From positions 37,320,501-37,384,500 of the forward strand of contig NC_092672.1 in assembly GCF_964355755.1 (NCBI RefSeq): a DNA stretch of 64,000 bases, in the 5' to 3' direction. This document shows, piece after piece, positions 48,033 to 59,449 of the stretch (its first letter is position 1; every line of letters begins with the position of its first letter). This DNA is from Antedon mediterranea. Its lineage: Eukaryota > Echinodermata > Crinoidea > Comatulida > Antedonidae. The notes below the pieces were generated by a model. That model saw nothing but the letters and a program-made list of their open reading frames with translations. It searched no databases and was not told where the DNA came from. The translations under genes and the position numbers were made by a program.

Positions 48033-49662
48033 TACTGTTTTAGGTTATATAACCCTAACCCTAGTTTGAAGCGACATAATAAATTCATCGCGAAAAAGTA
48101 CGTATCGTATTCAGAAACTTTTGAAATTTGTTAGATATGTTTAATAGGTTCTTACGTCTATAAAACAAACAAAAAATATAAATTTCACAAAAAATTCGTG
48201 ATTTTAATAATTTGCATTTCTAAAAATGTACACTTATGAAATACTATACATTTTCCAACACATTTTTACTTCATTGATGATTCCCAGAAATCAAAATAAA
48301 ACAAATTATGATATTTCTTTTACATTATAGATGTAAGAACCTATATTGAACATGTACCAAATTTCAAACGTTTTTTAAGACGATACGTATTTTTATCGAT
48401 GAATTAAGTATGTGATCGCTTCAAACTAGGGTTAGGGTTAAATAACCTAACAGTTCATTCTTTAACACTGTGTTTAACTTTTAACCAAATTGGTTTTAGT
48501 ACAACACAATGATAAACTATGTACATTTTATTTTTCATATTACATTATAGGATACATATAATGTAATAATAATAAATACAAGTTACATAGTTTATCATCT
48601 TGTTTTACAGAACCAATTTGGTTACACAGTTAAACACAATGATAAAGAATAGACACTGTTTTAGGTTATATAACTCTAACCCTAGTATAGTTTGAAGCGA
48701 TCACATACTTAATTCATCGCGAAAAAATACGTATTCAAATTTGGTAAATATGTTCAATAGGTTCTTACGTCTATAAAACAAACAAAAAATCAAAGTTTCA
48801 AGACAAATTCGTGATTTTAATAATTTGCATTTCTAAACATTTACACTTATGAAAGACAATACATTTCCAACACATTTTTACTTCATTGATGATTCTCAGA
48901 AATCAAAATAAAACTATTAGGATATTTCTTTTGCATTATAGATGTAAGAACCTATATTGAACATATCTACCAAATATCAAACGTTTTTCAAGACGATACG
49001 TATTTTTAGCGATGAATATTAAATATGTGATCGCTTCAAACTAGGGTTAGGGTTAAATAAACTAAAACAGTTCTATTCTTTATCACTCACTGTGTTTAAC
49101 TTTTAACCAAAATGGTTATAGTAAAACACAATGATAAACTTATATGTCAATTTTATTTTTCATAACATAAAATGTTTGATATTCTTTATAATATTTAATA
49201 TTATATTTTAGGCCTACTATTAATGACGTATAAATGCACACTACATCTGAAATAACTTTCTACTTCATTGGCGATTTTTACCAAAAAAAAGAACTAATTT
49301 TGTTATGTATATAGAGCAACCTATTATAACATGTCTTGTATGATTTTTATCTCGTTTCAATGACATTTTATACTACAATTCAAATGAAAAAGCATCACAA
49401 AAAAATACGTCTGGTATTCAAAAAGTTTCTAAACTCGGTACACAGAAAAAAGGAAATGTTGAAAATGTATGGTCTTTCATAAGTGTGAATTTTTTGAAAT
49501 GCAAATAATGGAAATCATCGATTTGTCTTGAAATTTATAATTTGTTTTGTCTTATTGAACATATCTATACAAAATGTCGAACGTTTCTGAATACGATACG
49601 TTTTTTATCTCGATGAATTTATAATGTCGCTTCAAACTAGAGGGTAGGGTAGTAACCTAACA
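48033..49662. mobile_element. Two and a half palindromic elements with CCCTAACCCTAG ends
   Basis: Copy 1, 48033-48452; copy 2, 48663-49066; a right-half remnant about 49390-49662. The ends read GGTTATATAACCCTAACCCT and the inverse CTAGGGTTAGGGTTAAATAA, with GTTTGAAGCG just inside. The interior is itself inverted (TTCATCGCGAAAAA...TCGATGAATT). They sit among degenerate satellite monomers (AACCAATTTGGT, near 47985, 48485, 48615, 49110). No coding. Confidence 0.75.
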
Positions 49663-50074
49663 AGTATCTATTCTTTATCACTATGTTTAACTGTGTAACC
49701 ATATTGGTTCTAATAAAAAACAATGATAAACTATGTAAATTGTATGTTTCATATATTACATTTTTGCCAAAAAAAATTATTGGGAATGTTAAATTTCTTT
49801 TTCATGACATATATCTACAAATTTCAGAAGCTTTTGAGTACGAGTATTTTACGCGATGTTTTTTTATCCTCATTTTAATATTTTGGTAATGTAATTCACA
49901 TAAAGTTTTGTATCCAAAAATTGTTTATTCTTGGGTAGAAATGAGGAAATAAATAGTATTCCTGTATAATATAATAATCAATAATAAAGTATAAAAAAAG
50001 TGTTGTGTAAACGAACGTTTTTTACGCTTCGAATTTTCTGTTACATTATGTTTGAATTGAAGCTACAGATATTG

Positions 50075-50115
50075 AATCATGGACCTATAAATTAGTAATT
50101 TATAGGTCCATGATT
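50075..50115. repeat. Perfect 41-nt palindrome
   Basis: Arms of 20 bp, AATCATGGACCTATAAATTA and its inverse, around a single G at 50095. It stands between the degenerate satellite and the next foldback element. Confidence 0.9.
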
Positions 50116-50379
50116 GAACATATCGTCACTCACCACACATTTTTTGTTTTGTATTTTGAAAGTATTTATTCTAAAGAACAATTGATGCAAACATCAACTG
50201 CGTAACTTATTTCATTAATTAATTATATTAATTATAATTTGGCGATTATTCGTCACACGAAGAGTCGAATATCGATTCGTCTCGTCATGGGCCGGAAGAA
50301 AACGTGCATTGCGCACACTGTTTACGCGCCTCAACAATAAACGGCGAATATGCGATTCGTCACTTATGGAACGCCGTTT

Positions 50380-51300
50380 TACACAAGTTTTTGGCGATGA
50401 TAAAAATTGCGTCGATGATGAAATTGCGTCGATGAAAATTGCATCGACGCAATGTAGATTGCGTCGATGCAATGTAGATTGCGTCGACGCAATTTACATT
50501 GCGTCGATGAAAATTGCATCGATTAAAATTGCGTCGATGAAAATTGCGTCGATGAAAACTGCATCGATGAAAATTGCGTCGATGAAAACTGCATCGATGA
50601 AAATTGATGTGATGAATTTAATTGATTATGAAAATTCCAAATGGTTTTAATTCAATCAATGATGAAATGACTACTAGTAAAGTAAATGATGATGTTAATA
50701 ATGATGTTAATAATGTTATTATGTTGCTAAAAATTGACGGTTTCTGAATATTTTGATATGATAAACATGTTTACCGCTTGCGCTAGCGCGCGTTATAGAC
50801 AAGCGCACAGTGATCGCGCACTAAAACAAGGTTGAAATATATGCACTGATTAACATTTTAGTGATTTATTGTCAACACATTTTAGCAATGGATCCATTAT
50901 TGTCCTTTCGGACACATTATATCTTCTAGCTAATTGCTTCCGTTAATCCACCAGTTCAGTACATAAAATCCAGAGGTCCAGCATCCATGACATCATATTC
51001 AAATCATACCGGCAGGGAGATCGCAATTTTCATCGATGAAAACTGCATCGATGAAAATTATTTTTTTTTTCATCGATGCAGTTTTCATCGATGCAGTTTT
51101 CATCGACGCAATTTTCATCGACGCAATTTTCATCACATTAACGCAATTTTCATTACATCGACGCAATTTCATCGACGCAATGTTCATCACATCATTATAT
51201 CAATACTATATTCATCGACGCAATTTTCATCACATCGACGCAATTTTCATTGCATCATCGACGCGATTTTATCATCGCCTAAACTGGCATTCCACACTAA
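50380..51300. mobile_element. Foldback element with 15-bp GATGAAAATTGCGTC arrays
   Basis: The left array, about 50395-50610, is made of GATGAAAATTGCGTC units. The right array, about 51022-51270, is made of their inverse (GACGCAATTTTCATC). The outer sequences match as inverse (TTTTGGCGATGATAAAAATT against TTTTATCATCGCCTAAACTG). The central 400 bp is unique and non-coding. Same architecture as 5611-9099 with a different repeat. Confidence 0.75.
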
Positions 51301-51649
51301 TTGCGTGTGATCTGATTGGTGTATTATAAATAAATTCATCGCGATGAATTTTTCAGTAGATGTAATGAGACAGTTCAGTAGATGTAATGACAGTTAATTT
51401 AATTGTTCTGCTCTTTTTGTACAAATCTATACTACTTTATATTATGGATTTTGTAGTACTGTTAAAATTATTAAATCTCTGGAAGTGTGTTTTACGAGTA
51501 TGTCCGCAAATTTATGCGTTTACGGTTTTAAAATGTGAGTTTTAAATAGCGAACATGATCTTGTTGGTGCACTACGCACGCAGTATTCCAAAATGTCTTA
51601 CTAATTGGGAGAAAATCATATTGTATCATATCATATTATATCCATTCTT

Positions 51650-53200
51650 TAAATTCATATTCTTTATCCAAAACTAAATTGGTATAGTAAAACACAGTGC
51701 TAGCAATTTATCATATTATTAAATGTTTCATATTCTTTATCATTGTGTTTTACTCTAATCAAATTGGTATAGTAAAACACAGTGCTAAATTGCTATGTGA
51801 ATGTCATTTATCATATTTTTAAATGTTTCCTATTCTTTATCATTGTGCTTTACCATAACCAAATTGGTTATAGTAAAACACAGTGCTAAATTGCTATGTA
51901 AATGTTATATATCATATTATTAAATTCCTATTCTTTATCATTGTGTTTTACTCTAACCAAATTGGTTATAGTAAAACACAGTGATAAATTGCTATGTAAA
52001 TGTAATTTATCATATTATTAAATGTTTCCTATTCTTTATCATTGTGTTTTACTCTAACCAAATTGGTTATAGTAAAACACAGTGATAAATTGCTATGTAA
52101 CTGTAATTTATCATGTTATTAAATGTTTCCTATTCTTTATCGTTGAGTTTTACTCTAATCAAATTGGTTATAGTAAAACACAGTGCTAAATTGCTATGTA
52201 AATGTTATATATCATATTATTAAATGTTTCCTATTCTTTATCATTGTGTTTTACTCTAATCTGATTTGTTATAGTAAAACACAGTGCTAAATTGCTATGT
52301 GAATGTCATTTATCATGTTATTAAATGTTTCCTATTCTTTATCATTGTGCTTTACTCTAACCAAATTGGTTATAGTAAAACACAGTGCTAAATTGCTATG
52401 TAAATGTCATTTATCATGTTATTAAATGTTTCTTATTCTTTATCATTGTGTTTTACTCTAACCAAATTGGTTAGAGTAAAACACAGTGATAAATTGCTAT
52501 GTAAATGTAATTTATCATATTATTAAATGTTTCCTATTCTTTATCATTGTGTTTTACTCTAACCAAATTGGTTATAGTAAAACACAGTGATAAATTGCTA
52601 TGTAAATGTAATTTATCATGTTATTAAATGTTTCCTATTCTTTATCGTTGTGTTTTACTCTAATCAAATTGGTTATAGTAAAACACAGTGCTAAATTGCT
52701 ATGTAAATGTTATATATCATATTATTAAATGTTTCCTATTCTTTATCATTGTGTTTTACTCTAATCTGATTGGTTATAGTAAAACACAGTGCTAAATTGC
52801 TATGTGAATGTCATTTATCATGTTATTAAATGTTTCCTATTCTTTATCATTGTGCTTTACTCTAACCAAATTGGTTATAGTAAAACACAGTGCTAAATTG
52901 CTAAATGTCATTTATCATGTTATTAAATGTTTCTTATTCTTTATCATTGTGTTTTACTCTAACCAAATTGGTTATAGTAAAACACAGTGCTAAAAATTGC
53001 TATGTAAATGTAATTTATCATATTATTAAATGTTTCCTATTCTTTATCATTGTGTTTTACTCTAACCAAATTGGTTATAATTTATTTAATTTCATTTCAA
53101 AAGACATTTACCTAAATTGCTATTTAAATGTCATTTATCAAATTATTAAATGTTTCCTATTATTTATCTGGTTATATAGTAAAACACTGTGCTAAATTGC
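51650..53200. repeat. ~100-bp palindromic satellite, right array (inverted)
   Basis: About 15 monomers of the same ~100-bp satellite as 44740-47850 but in the opposite orientation (TTTCCTATTCTTTATCATTG, GTGTTTTACTCTAACC), ending near 53200. 51301-51649 between the foldback element and this array shows nothing else. Confidence 0.93.
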
Positions 53201-53373
53201 TATTGTATTAAGGACGAGTTCCGAGAAGATGTATTCAAAGCTACAACCAATCAGAACAGTGTTAATCAATATAGTCCATGGCTACAGCCAATCAGAAACG
53301 TCCAAATCGCAATAACCCCTAGGCTAATAGAAATTATTGGTCCGAGTAGCCTTTTCAACCAGACGTTGCGAGG

Positions 53374-53432
53374 TTTAAAAAGTAAAACATGATTTACTCG
53401 CCAGTTTGGTATAGTTTATATACCTGCTATAG
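53374..53432. repeat. Right counterpart of inverted anchor 44354-44411
   Basis: AAAGTAAAACATGATTTACTCGCC is the inverse of the left anchor, extending to GCTATAG at 53432. Confidence 0.75.
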
Positions 53433-54128
53433 CTTTACAATTTGTTTACGTCATTAGAGAATTCTGCAATATATATTTTACAAAAAACCGCTTTAAATTC
53501 CAACCTTTCGTTAAAAAGTTACGATAATTCAAAGTGTACGTTCATCTGTTTGTTTGTAGACCTTCTTTCGTGATTTTCAGAGACTTTTGGTAAGTTTTAA
53601 AGTTAATATTTGATATTTTCCGCACGTTTCTCCATTTTAACACCAGCGCTAATATTTAAAAGAGTATGTCTTCTATCATTCTCTTGATATCTTATTTTCT
53701 TACAGTTTCTTACATAATCGTAATTTTGGTTAAAATACAACATGTTTTTATAGGTGTGGGCATGTTGTCAGTAGTGATAAACGCCAGCGTGTAATCTGGG
53801 TAATTAACACCCTCCGATCGTATGTTTGTTGGCGGCTGGAATCGCCGATTCTGGTGATGCAATAGGTACACCACCAGGGCCTAGGCCTAGCCAGGGAGAT
53901 GGTCTAATAACAAATCCCTGGCCTAGCCCTCTCCCATAAATAGGCCTAGGCCCCTGCACGTATGCTAGGCGGGGAATTACCTATACAACTAAGCATAGCC
54001 TATAGAATAGGCCTATATAATTATAGGATGTCCACTATAAATAATATTTAATATTAATACAACTCTATGACTATGTATGAATGTACTGACTGTAATTTAT
54101 TTTGTTGTCTTCTTGTTATTCATTATAG
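53433..54128 (+). other. Promoter / 5' UTR region of zinc-finger gene
   Basis: TTTTGGTAAGTTT at 53586-53598 contains a good splice donor and could end a non-coding first exon that joins the acceptor at 54128. 53860-54050 is rich in AGGCCTAG motifs. No protein-coding exon seen. Confidence 0.35.
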
Positions 54129-54145
54129 GAATTTGTACTGTAATA

Positions 54146-54559
54146 ATGGAAATACAGGCTATTTGTCATTTATGTGGGCGAGAGACTGCTGCATCTGACT
54201 CAAGACGTCTAATTTTGAAATCTGATTATTCAGATTTAATCCAGCGTGCACTACAAGTAGATGTGAACACGGATATTCTCCCACCATACAGTTGTAACAA
54301 CTGTAGAGTAAAACTTGACACATGGAAGAAGAATATGCGCTCTAAAAAGAAGGATGTAAAAATTGGAATAAACCTTGCTGATTTTGATTCCAGTGAAAAA
54401 CAGACAGAAGAATCTTTTTTCTGTGAGGCAGCAGTAGTTGCATTGCATCTCAAATGGGATACATTCTTTGGAAAGAAGGAGAAGACAAACACATGTTTAC
54501 AAACATTGTTATTTGTACATGTATTTATTTTTAAATATGTATTTAATACAAAGAATTAA
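54146..54559 (+). CDS. Small C2-C2 zinc-finger (ZAD-like) protein, 137 aa
   Basis: A TATAG acceptor at 54128 precedes ATG 54146 (ATAATGG). The N-terminal half has CHLCGRETAASDSRRL, about 40 residues, then SCNNCRVKLDTWKKN. This C-x2-C ... C-x2-C arrangement followed by a basic helix resembles ZAD-type or transposon-derived zinc-binding domains. A lysine-rich stretch (MRSKKKDVK) follows. The last ~30 residues (LLFVHVFIFKYVF) look like read-through of intron or UTR, so the true C-terminus may be on another exon. Function unknown. Convergent with the PHD gene, 48 bp between stops. Confidence 0.5.
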   Translation: MEIQAICHLCGRETAASDSRRLILKSDYSDLIQRALQVDVNTDILPPYSCNNCRVKLDTWKKNMRSKKKDVKIGINLADFDSSEKQTEESFFCEAAVVALHLKWDTFFGKKEKTNTCLQTLLFVHVFIFKYVFNTKN

Positions 54560-54606
54560 AAAATGACTCAGTATATCGATTATTTTTATTTACAGTATAT
54601 CATTCA

Positions 54607-57600
54607 TTAAAAGCCTTGGTTACATTTAGATATAAAGTACTGTACAGTACTTGATTTTTTCTTCTGCACTGTAGCCCCTTTCTTCTTTGTCTGTGCAGGG
54701 AGTTCCCTGGTCTGTGCAGGAACATCTTTGTCTAGAATTGAAAAAAAAAAACAATTAACATAACTCCCTGGTCATACATTTAATCAGGCGTTGTCAATTT
54801 AACTCCCGGCATTTGTTAACAAATGAAAAATACATAAATCTTCCCAATTGTCAGTAGTGACAACCCAGGTCATAATTAATAAATGGAAATAATACTGCAT
54901 CATCAGAAAGTTGTTTTTATTGGGGTAGGCCTAGCCCCTAGTTGACCGTCCCTCCCTTCCTTCCTGATGAAATATTAAAGTTCAATGAATAAATACCTGT
55001 AAAAAAAGGCAACGTAAAAAAGGCCTCCTTTCTTTCCTAGAGATTCTAGCTAGGAACGGTAGGCTGCAGTAGTATCAAATATTGAATAGGCTACACCAGT
55101 TACTAACCTGTTTCTTGAGTAGTAGTACTACTACTAGGCCTAGGTCGCTTAACACTAGGCCTACTTGAGCCAGGCCAATGCCCAATATTATTAACGTCGT
55201 GTTGTTGACAGCATTGCTCACAAACCCATTTGCCAGCTGGAACTTCAGAAGATGTGAGCTTCACACATTCAAAATGGAACCATTCATTAGGACATGCTTT
55301 TCCTTCACAAGCGATCATTTGATCGTCAGAACTTTCCCCACATGGGCAATACATTGGCACATTTTCATTTAGATCAACATCTTCTAAATCGCTATCATCT
55401 AAATCGGAAAAGTCTACGTACGTACATCGGTATAGAAGTCGTCAGTTGTCATTGTGTGTCGCGATTGTATCATCTGGCTTTCTGAAACACCATGACGATG
55501 TGTGACGTAGGCCAGAGTTATTCAAGCGGCGAAGAGCGAAGCAACTTTGACTTTTCTGCGCATGCGCGTGTCATTGATTACGTCAGGGAAAATTGTTTAT
55601 TTGATGAGGAACTGTTTATCGGGGATTAAGTCTTATCTATTTTACTTCCTGTCGGAAAAGTAGACTGATCAAAAGAACATACTATGATGTTACTCCATCT
55701 AATAACAACTCCCTGATATAAGGAAGTCAATGGCATGATCGAATGTACTTCCTTTAGTACAATCAGGAGGGAAGAGAGAGGAATTCCCATCAGAGGTAAT
55801 TTTTTTCATCATATGTTTTTAATCTAAAAAAGGAAGTGTATGCTGTAAATGTTTATTCAATAATTAAACTTATAAACTTATTTAATTTATTCTTAGAAAG
55901 AAATTCTAAACCACCCTGTAATTATTTTTATTGAACATACTCTTTAAAATAAATATATATTTAAATGGCTAGAGCAAGGCAATCTACTGTATCAACAGGA
56001 TGCTCAGGGCCGGAGATCAAAGGGTTTATCTGTGGCTGCAACATGATCAGTTCCACACCCCTTAAGAGATCAAAGGGTTTATCTGTGGCTGCAACATGAT
56101 CAGTTTCACACCCCTTAAGAGATCAAAGGGTTTATCTGTGGCTGTGACAGGATGCTGAGCTCCAGAGATCAAAGGGTTCATCTGTGGCTGTGACAGGATG
56201 CTGAGCTCCAGAGATCAAAGGGTTCATCTGTGGCTACAACAAGTCAGTTCCACCTGCGCGCCTCAGAGAATTATGTACAGTACCGGACAGAATTATTGCA
56301 GATTTTTGCAGTTTCACGCCCCTTCAAGAGATCAAAGGGTTTATCTGTGGCTGTGACAGGATGCTGAGCTCCAGAGATCAAAGGGTTCATCTGTGGCTAC
56401 AACAAGTCAGTTCCACCTGCGCGCCTCAGAGAATTATGTACAGTACCGGACAGAATTATTGCAGATTTTTGCAGTTTCACGCCCCTTAAGAGATCAAAGG
56501 GTTTATCTGTGGCTGTGACAGGATGCTGAGCTCCAGAGATCAAAGGGTTCATCTGTGGCTACAACAAGTCAGTTCCACCTGCGCGCCTCAGAGAATTATG
56601 TACAGTACCGGACAGAATTATTGCAGATTTTTGCAGTTTCACGCCCCTTAAGAGATCAAAGGGTTTATCTGTGGCTGCAACATGATCAGTTTCACGCCCC
56701 TTAACCAAGGAGTTTTGAACTGCACAGCGGAGAATATGTAAATAGTAAGCCTACCATACTGTGTTGGTATTTGTCGCAGCCAGACATAAGATCAAAGGAC
56801 TGTTATGAGTTCCTAGGCGAGCTCAGTGTCCTCTTGTTGGACTGGTTAAAAACACTATTACCACGAAAATAAATGTTCTGCTTGATATATACAGACATCA
56901 ATAATTTGACCACTGTAGGTTCAATGCGAGTTCATGACAGATTTTTTTCACCAATACAGTAGCTAAGTATGATTTAAAATTATATTTCTATATAAAAAAT
57001 ACAGTACTGTTGTTCAACGAGAAAGCTTATTGACTGAATTGAAATTTTAGATGACAAAAATATATTTCTATACAGATCAATGACCTTTATTTCACAGTTT
57101 TATAATGCAGGGTGTGATTCTGTATAAAAAGAACAAACCATACTTGTAATACAAATAATAGCATATTCAGTCTATAGACTAAATGTGTGACAATAGCCTT
57201 TGTTAGATGCATTGTGTTAAAACCAATCAATATTTAATAATATATTAAGTATGAAAAACCAAGAATAATTAAATATTGTGATTGGAAATTTTAAAAACCG
57301 ATTATGTGTTAATACCGTACCTACCACCTGCGATTAAATAAAAAAAATGTAATCATGCAATACAAATTGAATACTGTTGATAAGAAGTTAGGGCCCTCTC
57401 ATACTGGGTGGGCCAGACAGAGCATATTATTTAATTAAATTTAAAATGTTCATATTTCAAAATGCGAAATCCAAAAATGCCTACAATACAACCATACCAT
57501 CATGATGATATTGATGGGTGTATTCTGATGATCCTTTATTAGTTAGTCTTCTGACACAGTGAGTATTATTATGCCTAGGCCTAGTAGGCCTACTAGGCCC

Positions 57601-57796
57601 TAGTTTAGTTAAGGCATAATAAGCTGATGTTAAAACTCATATTTCACCATTGTCATTGACATTACACGTCACCTAACAACATACTGAATTCTGTAGTCTG
57701 TCGCGGCGGTGGTTCGGCGATCAAGCCCTTGGGGCCGGGCCTTGTCTTGTTGTTGGCAGGTGGTGGTGGGTTGGTACTTATAATAATACTCTCCAT
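54607..57796 (-). CDS. PHD-finger protein (ING-type PHD), about 180 aa model
   Basis: Minus-strand exons: 57796-57685 (ATG, proline-rich STNPPPPANNK, donor A|GTATGT), 55413-55108 (acidic linker SDLDDSDLED, then PHD finger), 54731-54607 (basic tail KKKGATVQKKKSS, stop TAA). Phases fit (543 nt), but the link from the first exon over 2.3 kb of repeats is inference; the other two exons are firmer. The PHD is YCPCGE...MIACEGKACPNEWFHFECV...GKWVCEQC, with the full C4HC3 ligand set, and is closest in spacing to ING family PHDs that read H3K4me3. The ING N-terminal coiled coil is absent. It could be a chromatin reader or a domesticated transposon-associated PHD protein. Confidence 0.58.
55440..55980. 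other. Right outer arm of the large inverted structure and unassigned sequence
   Basis: Contains 55651-55675 and 55689-55715, the inverse counterparts of the 44.1-44.25-kb anchors. Inside the intron of the PHD model. No coding region seen. Confidence 0.5.
56008..56705. repeat. Complex tandem repeat (GAGATCAAAGGGTTTATCTG)
   Basis: GAGATCAAAGGGTTTATCTGTGGCTG-type ~50-bp units are combined into a longer ~180-bp block (GTCAGTTCCACCTGCGCGCC ... GAATTATTGCAGATTTTTGC) repeated three times. Repeats are nested at two scales. 56706-57684 beyond it is AT-rich with nothing recognised. Confidence 0.88.
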
Positions 57797-58574
57797 CGAT
57801 TCCCAGCCCAGCCTACACACAAAACGGGATACAAACGCCTATCAAAAATTGCAAAACGATTTCGTAAATTTAAAAACAATTGGCATATTTACCTCTTAGT
57901 AGACAGGTGAACAACTCCGCACACCATAAACAAGTGAATGTTGTCATACACTAACCCAAATAATGATCTTTTTTACTGAACAAAAATGTCATTTTGCGAA
58001 AAAACATCAACAATAATGAATTTGAGTGTTGGCGTGGCGATAGAGGGGGCTATATACAAAAAAACGGTCTAATATATAGAGCACCCTCTATATAATACCA
58101 ACATTATTTTGTTACTATCGCGACGTACGTCTACAATAATAATAATATATCGTTGTAGTTGTATCTTTTAATCTTTAAAAAAATTACAAAAATAACGTTC
58201 AGTGATAGTGAAACAGTCAGAATTCTTTTTTTTTAAACTTTAAGGTAGGTGTCAGTTGATCATTTTTACTATGAATATAAACAATAACTGATATAAAGAG
58301 CAATATAAAATGAATAGGCCTAGCTAGTAGTAGTAGGCTAGGCTAGGCATCAGAGAGGAGGCCTAGCCTAGTAGTACTACTAGCCTACTAGGCCTACTAC
58401 TAGTCTAGACTAGAGGCTTAGCCAAGCTTGGCCTCAGTCAGGCTCTGCGCTTCTCCCTCTGATGTATGTTCTCAATCTCACCATCGAGGTCTAGCCTCTA
58501 GGCCCTACCTAGCTAGAGGCCTATTATTAGCTAGTCTTGCCTGCTACAGGAGTGTATTCTAGGCCGGGTGCAGG
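57797..58574. other. Intergenic; possible DRC2 promoter
   Basis: GTTACTATCGCGAC at 58111-58124 is an imperfect X-box-like palindrome. TTTAAGGTAGGTGT near 58240-58253 could be a donor of a non-coding first DRC2 exon. 58310-58520 is dense in AGGCCTAG/CTAGGCCT words. Confidence 0.3.
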
Positions 58575-59400
58575 TCAAGTCGGCCCCAAACCGTCCCGGC
58601 CAAAGTCAAGTCGGCCCCACGTCAAGTCGGCCCCAAGTCAACTCGGCCTCAAGTCAACTCGGCCTCAAGTCAACTCGGCCTCACGTCAACTCGGCCAAAA
58701 ACTAATCGGTCAACTCGGCCACAATAAAGTATGGAACGCAAAAAGTACTTAATATTATTACGATTCTTACTATCCACGTTTTAAAAAAAATGAAGAAATA
58801 AAAAATATAATATCATATAAAAAAAATGAACTCATTGCCGATATGAATAGAAGTACCCGCGTGTTACAAAAAACACGTGCAGGTACCGTATTTTAGGAAA
58901 TCGAAGACGGAGGCCTACGTTCCACCATTTGGCCATAGAAAAAATGATCGTACATCGTTTTTGTGCATGATTTGCGTTTTAAAAAAAGGGGAATCCCCCG
59001 GTCAGCGAAAACACGTAGCAGTTGTAGATATCGAAAAAGCTGGCAAACGCACAGGGAGGCTCAGCTACGAAATTTTATTAAACGTAAATAAAGGAAAGTT
59101 GGTGAAATCATTCCTATTTTTTTTTGCTAAATATATTATTGTCTAAATAATAGTATTCATTAAAAGTCAGAATTATTCATAGTTAAAAAATTGTGAAGAA
59201 ATATTATTTTATCAATCCCCTTTATTTGCACTTTTTGCGTTCCATACTTTAATGGGCCGAGTTGACCGATTATTTTTTGGCCGAGTTGACGTGAGGCCGA
59301 GTTGACTTGAGGCCGAGTTGACTTGCGGCCGAGTTGACTTGAGGCCGACTTGACTTGGGGCCGACTTGACTTTGGCCGAGACGGTTTAGGGCCGACTTGG
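58575..59400. mobile_element. Short foldback element with 15-bp CAACTCGGCC arrays
   Basis: The left arm 58575-58745 is tandem AAGTCAACTCGGCCTC-type units; the right arm about 59230-59400 is the inverse (GGCCGAGTTGACTTGA). The inner ends also match as inverse (TATGGAACGCAAAAAG against CTTTTTGCGTTCCATA). The ~480-bp core holds an open frame 58877-59146. No target duplication is clear. Confidence 0.88.
58877..59146 (+). CDS. Unrecognised open frame inside foldback element
   Basis: Up to 89 codons (ATG 58877). The first 70 residues have protein-like composition, with a single C-x2-C (FLCMICVLKKG), basic clusters and a RKSKTEAYVPPFGHRK segment. It lies wholly in the core of the foldback element. 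No family recognised; it could be a captured exon or chance. Confidence 0.2.
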   Translation: MQVPYFRKSKTEAYVPPFGHRKNDRTSFLCMICVLKKGESPGQRKHVAVVDIEKAGKRTGRLSYEILLNVNKGKLVKSFLFFFAKYIIV

Positions 59401-59449
59401 ATCGAAACCTTCTAGACCTAGAAACTTTATGTTTTTTTTACAGATAAAA

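Noticed and set aside
50309-51329. Open frames with repeated IASMK or HRRNFH
   Set aside because: Products of the 15-bp arrays in the foldback element.
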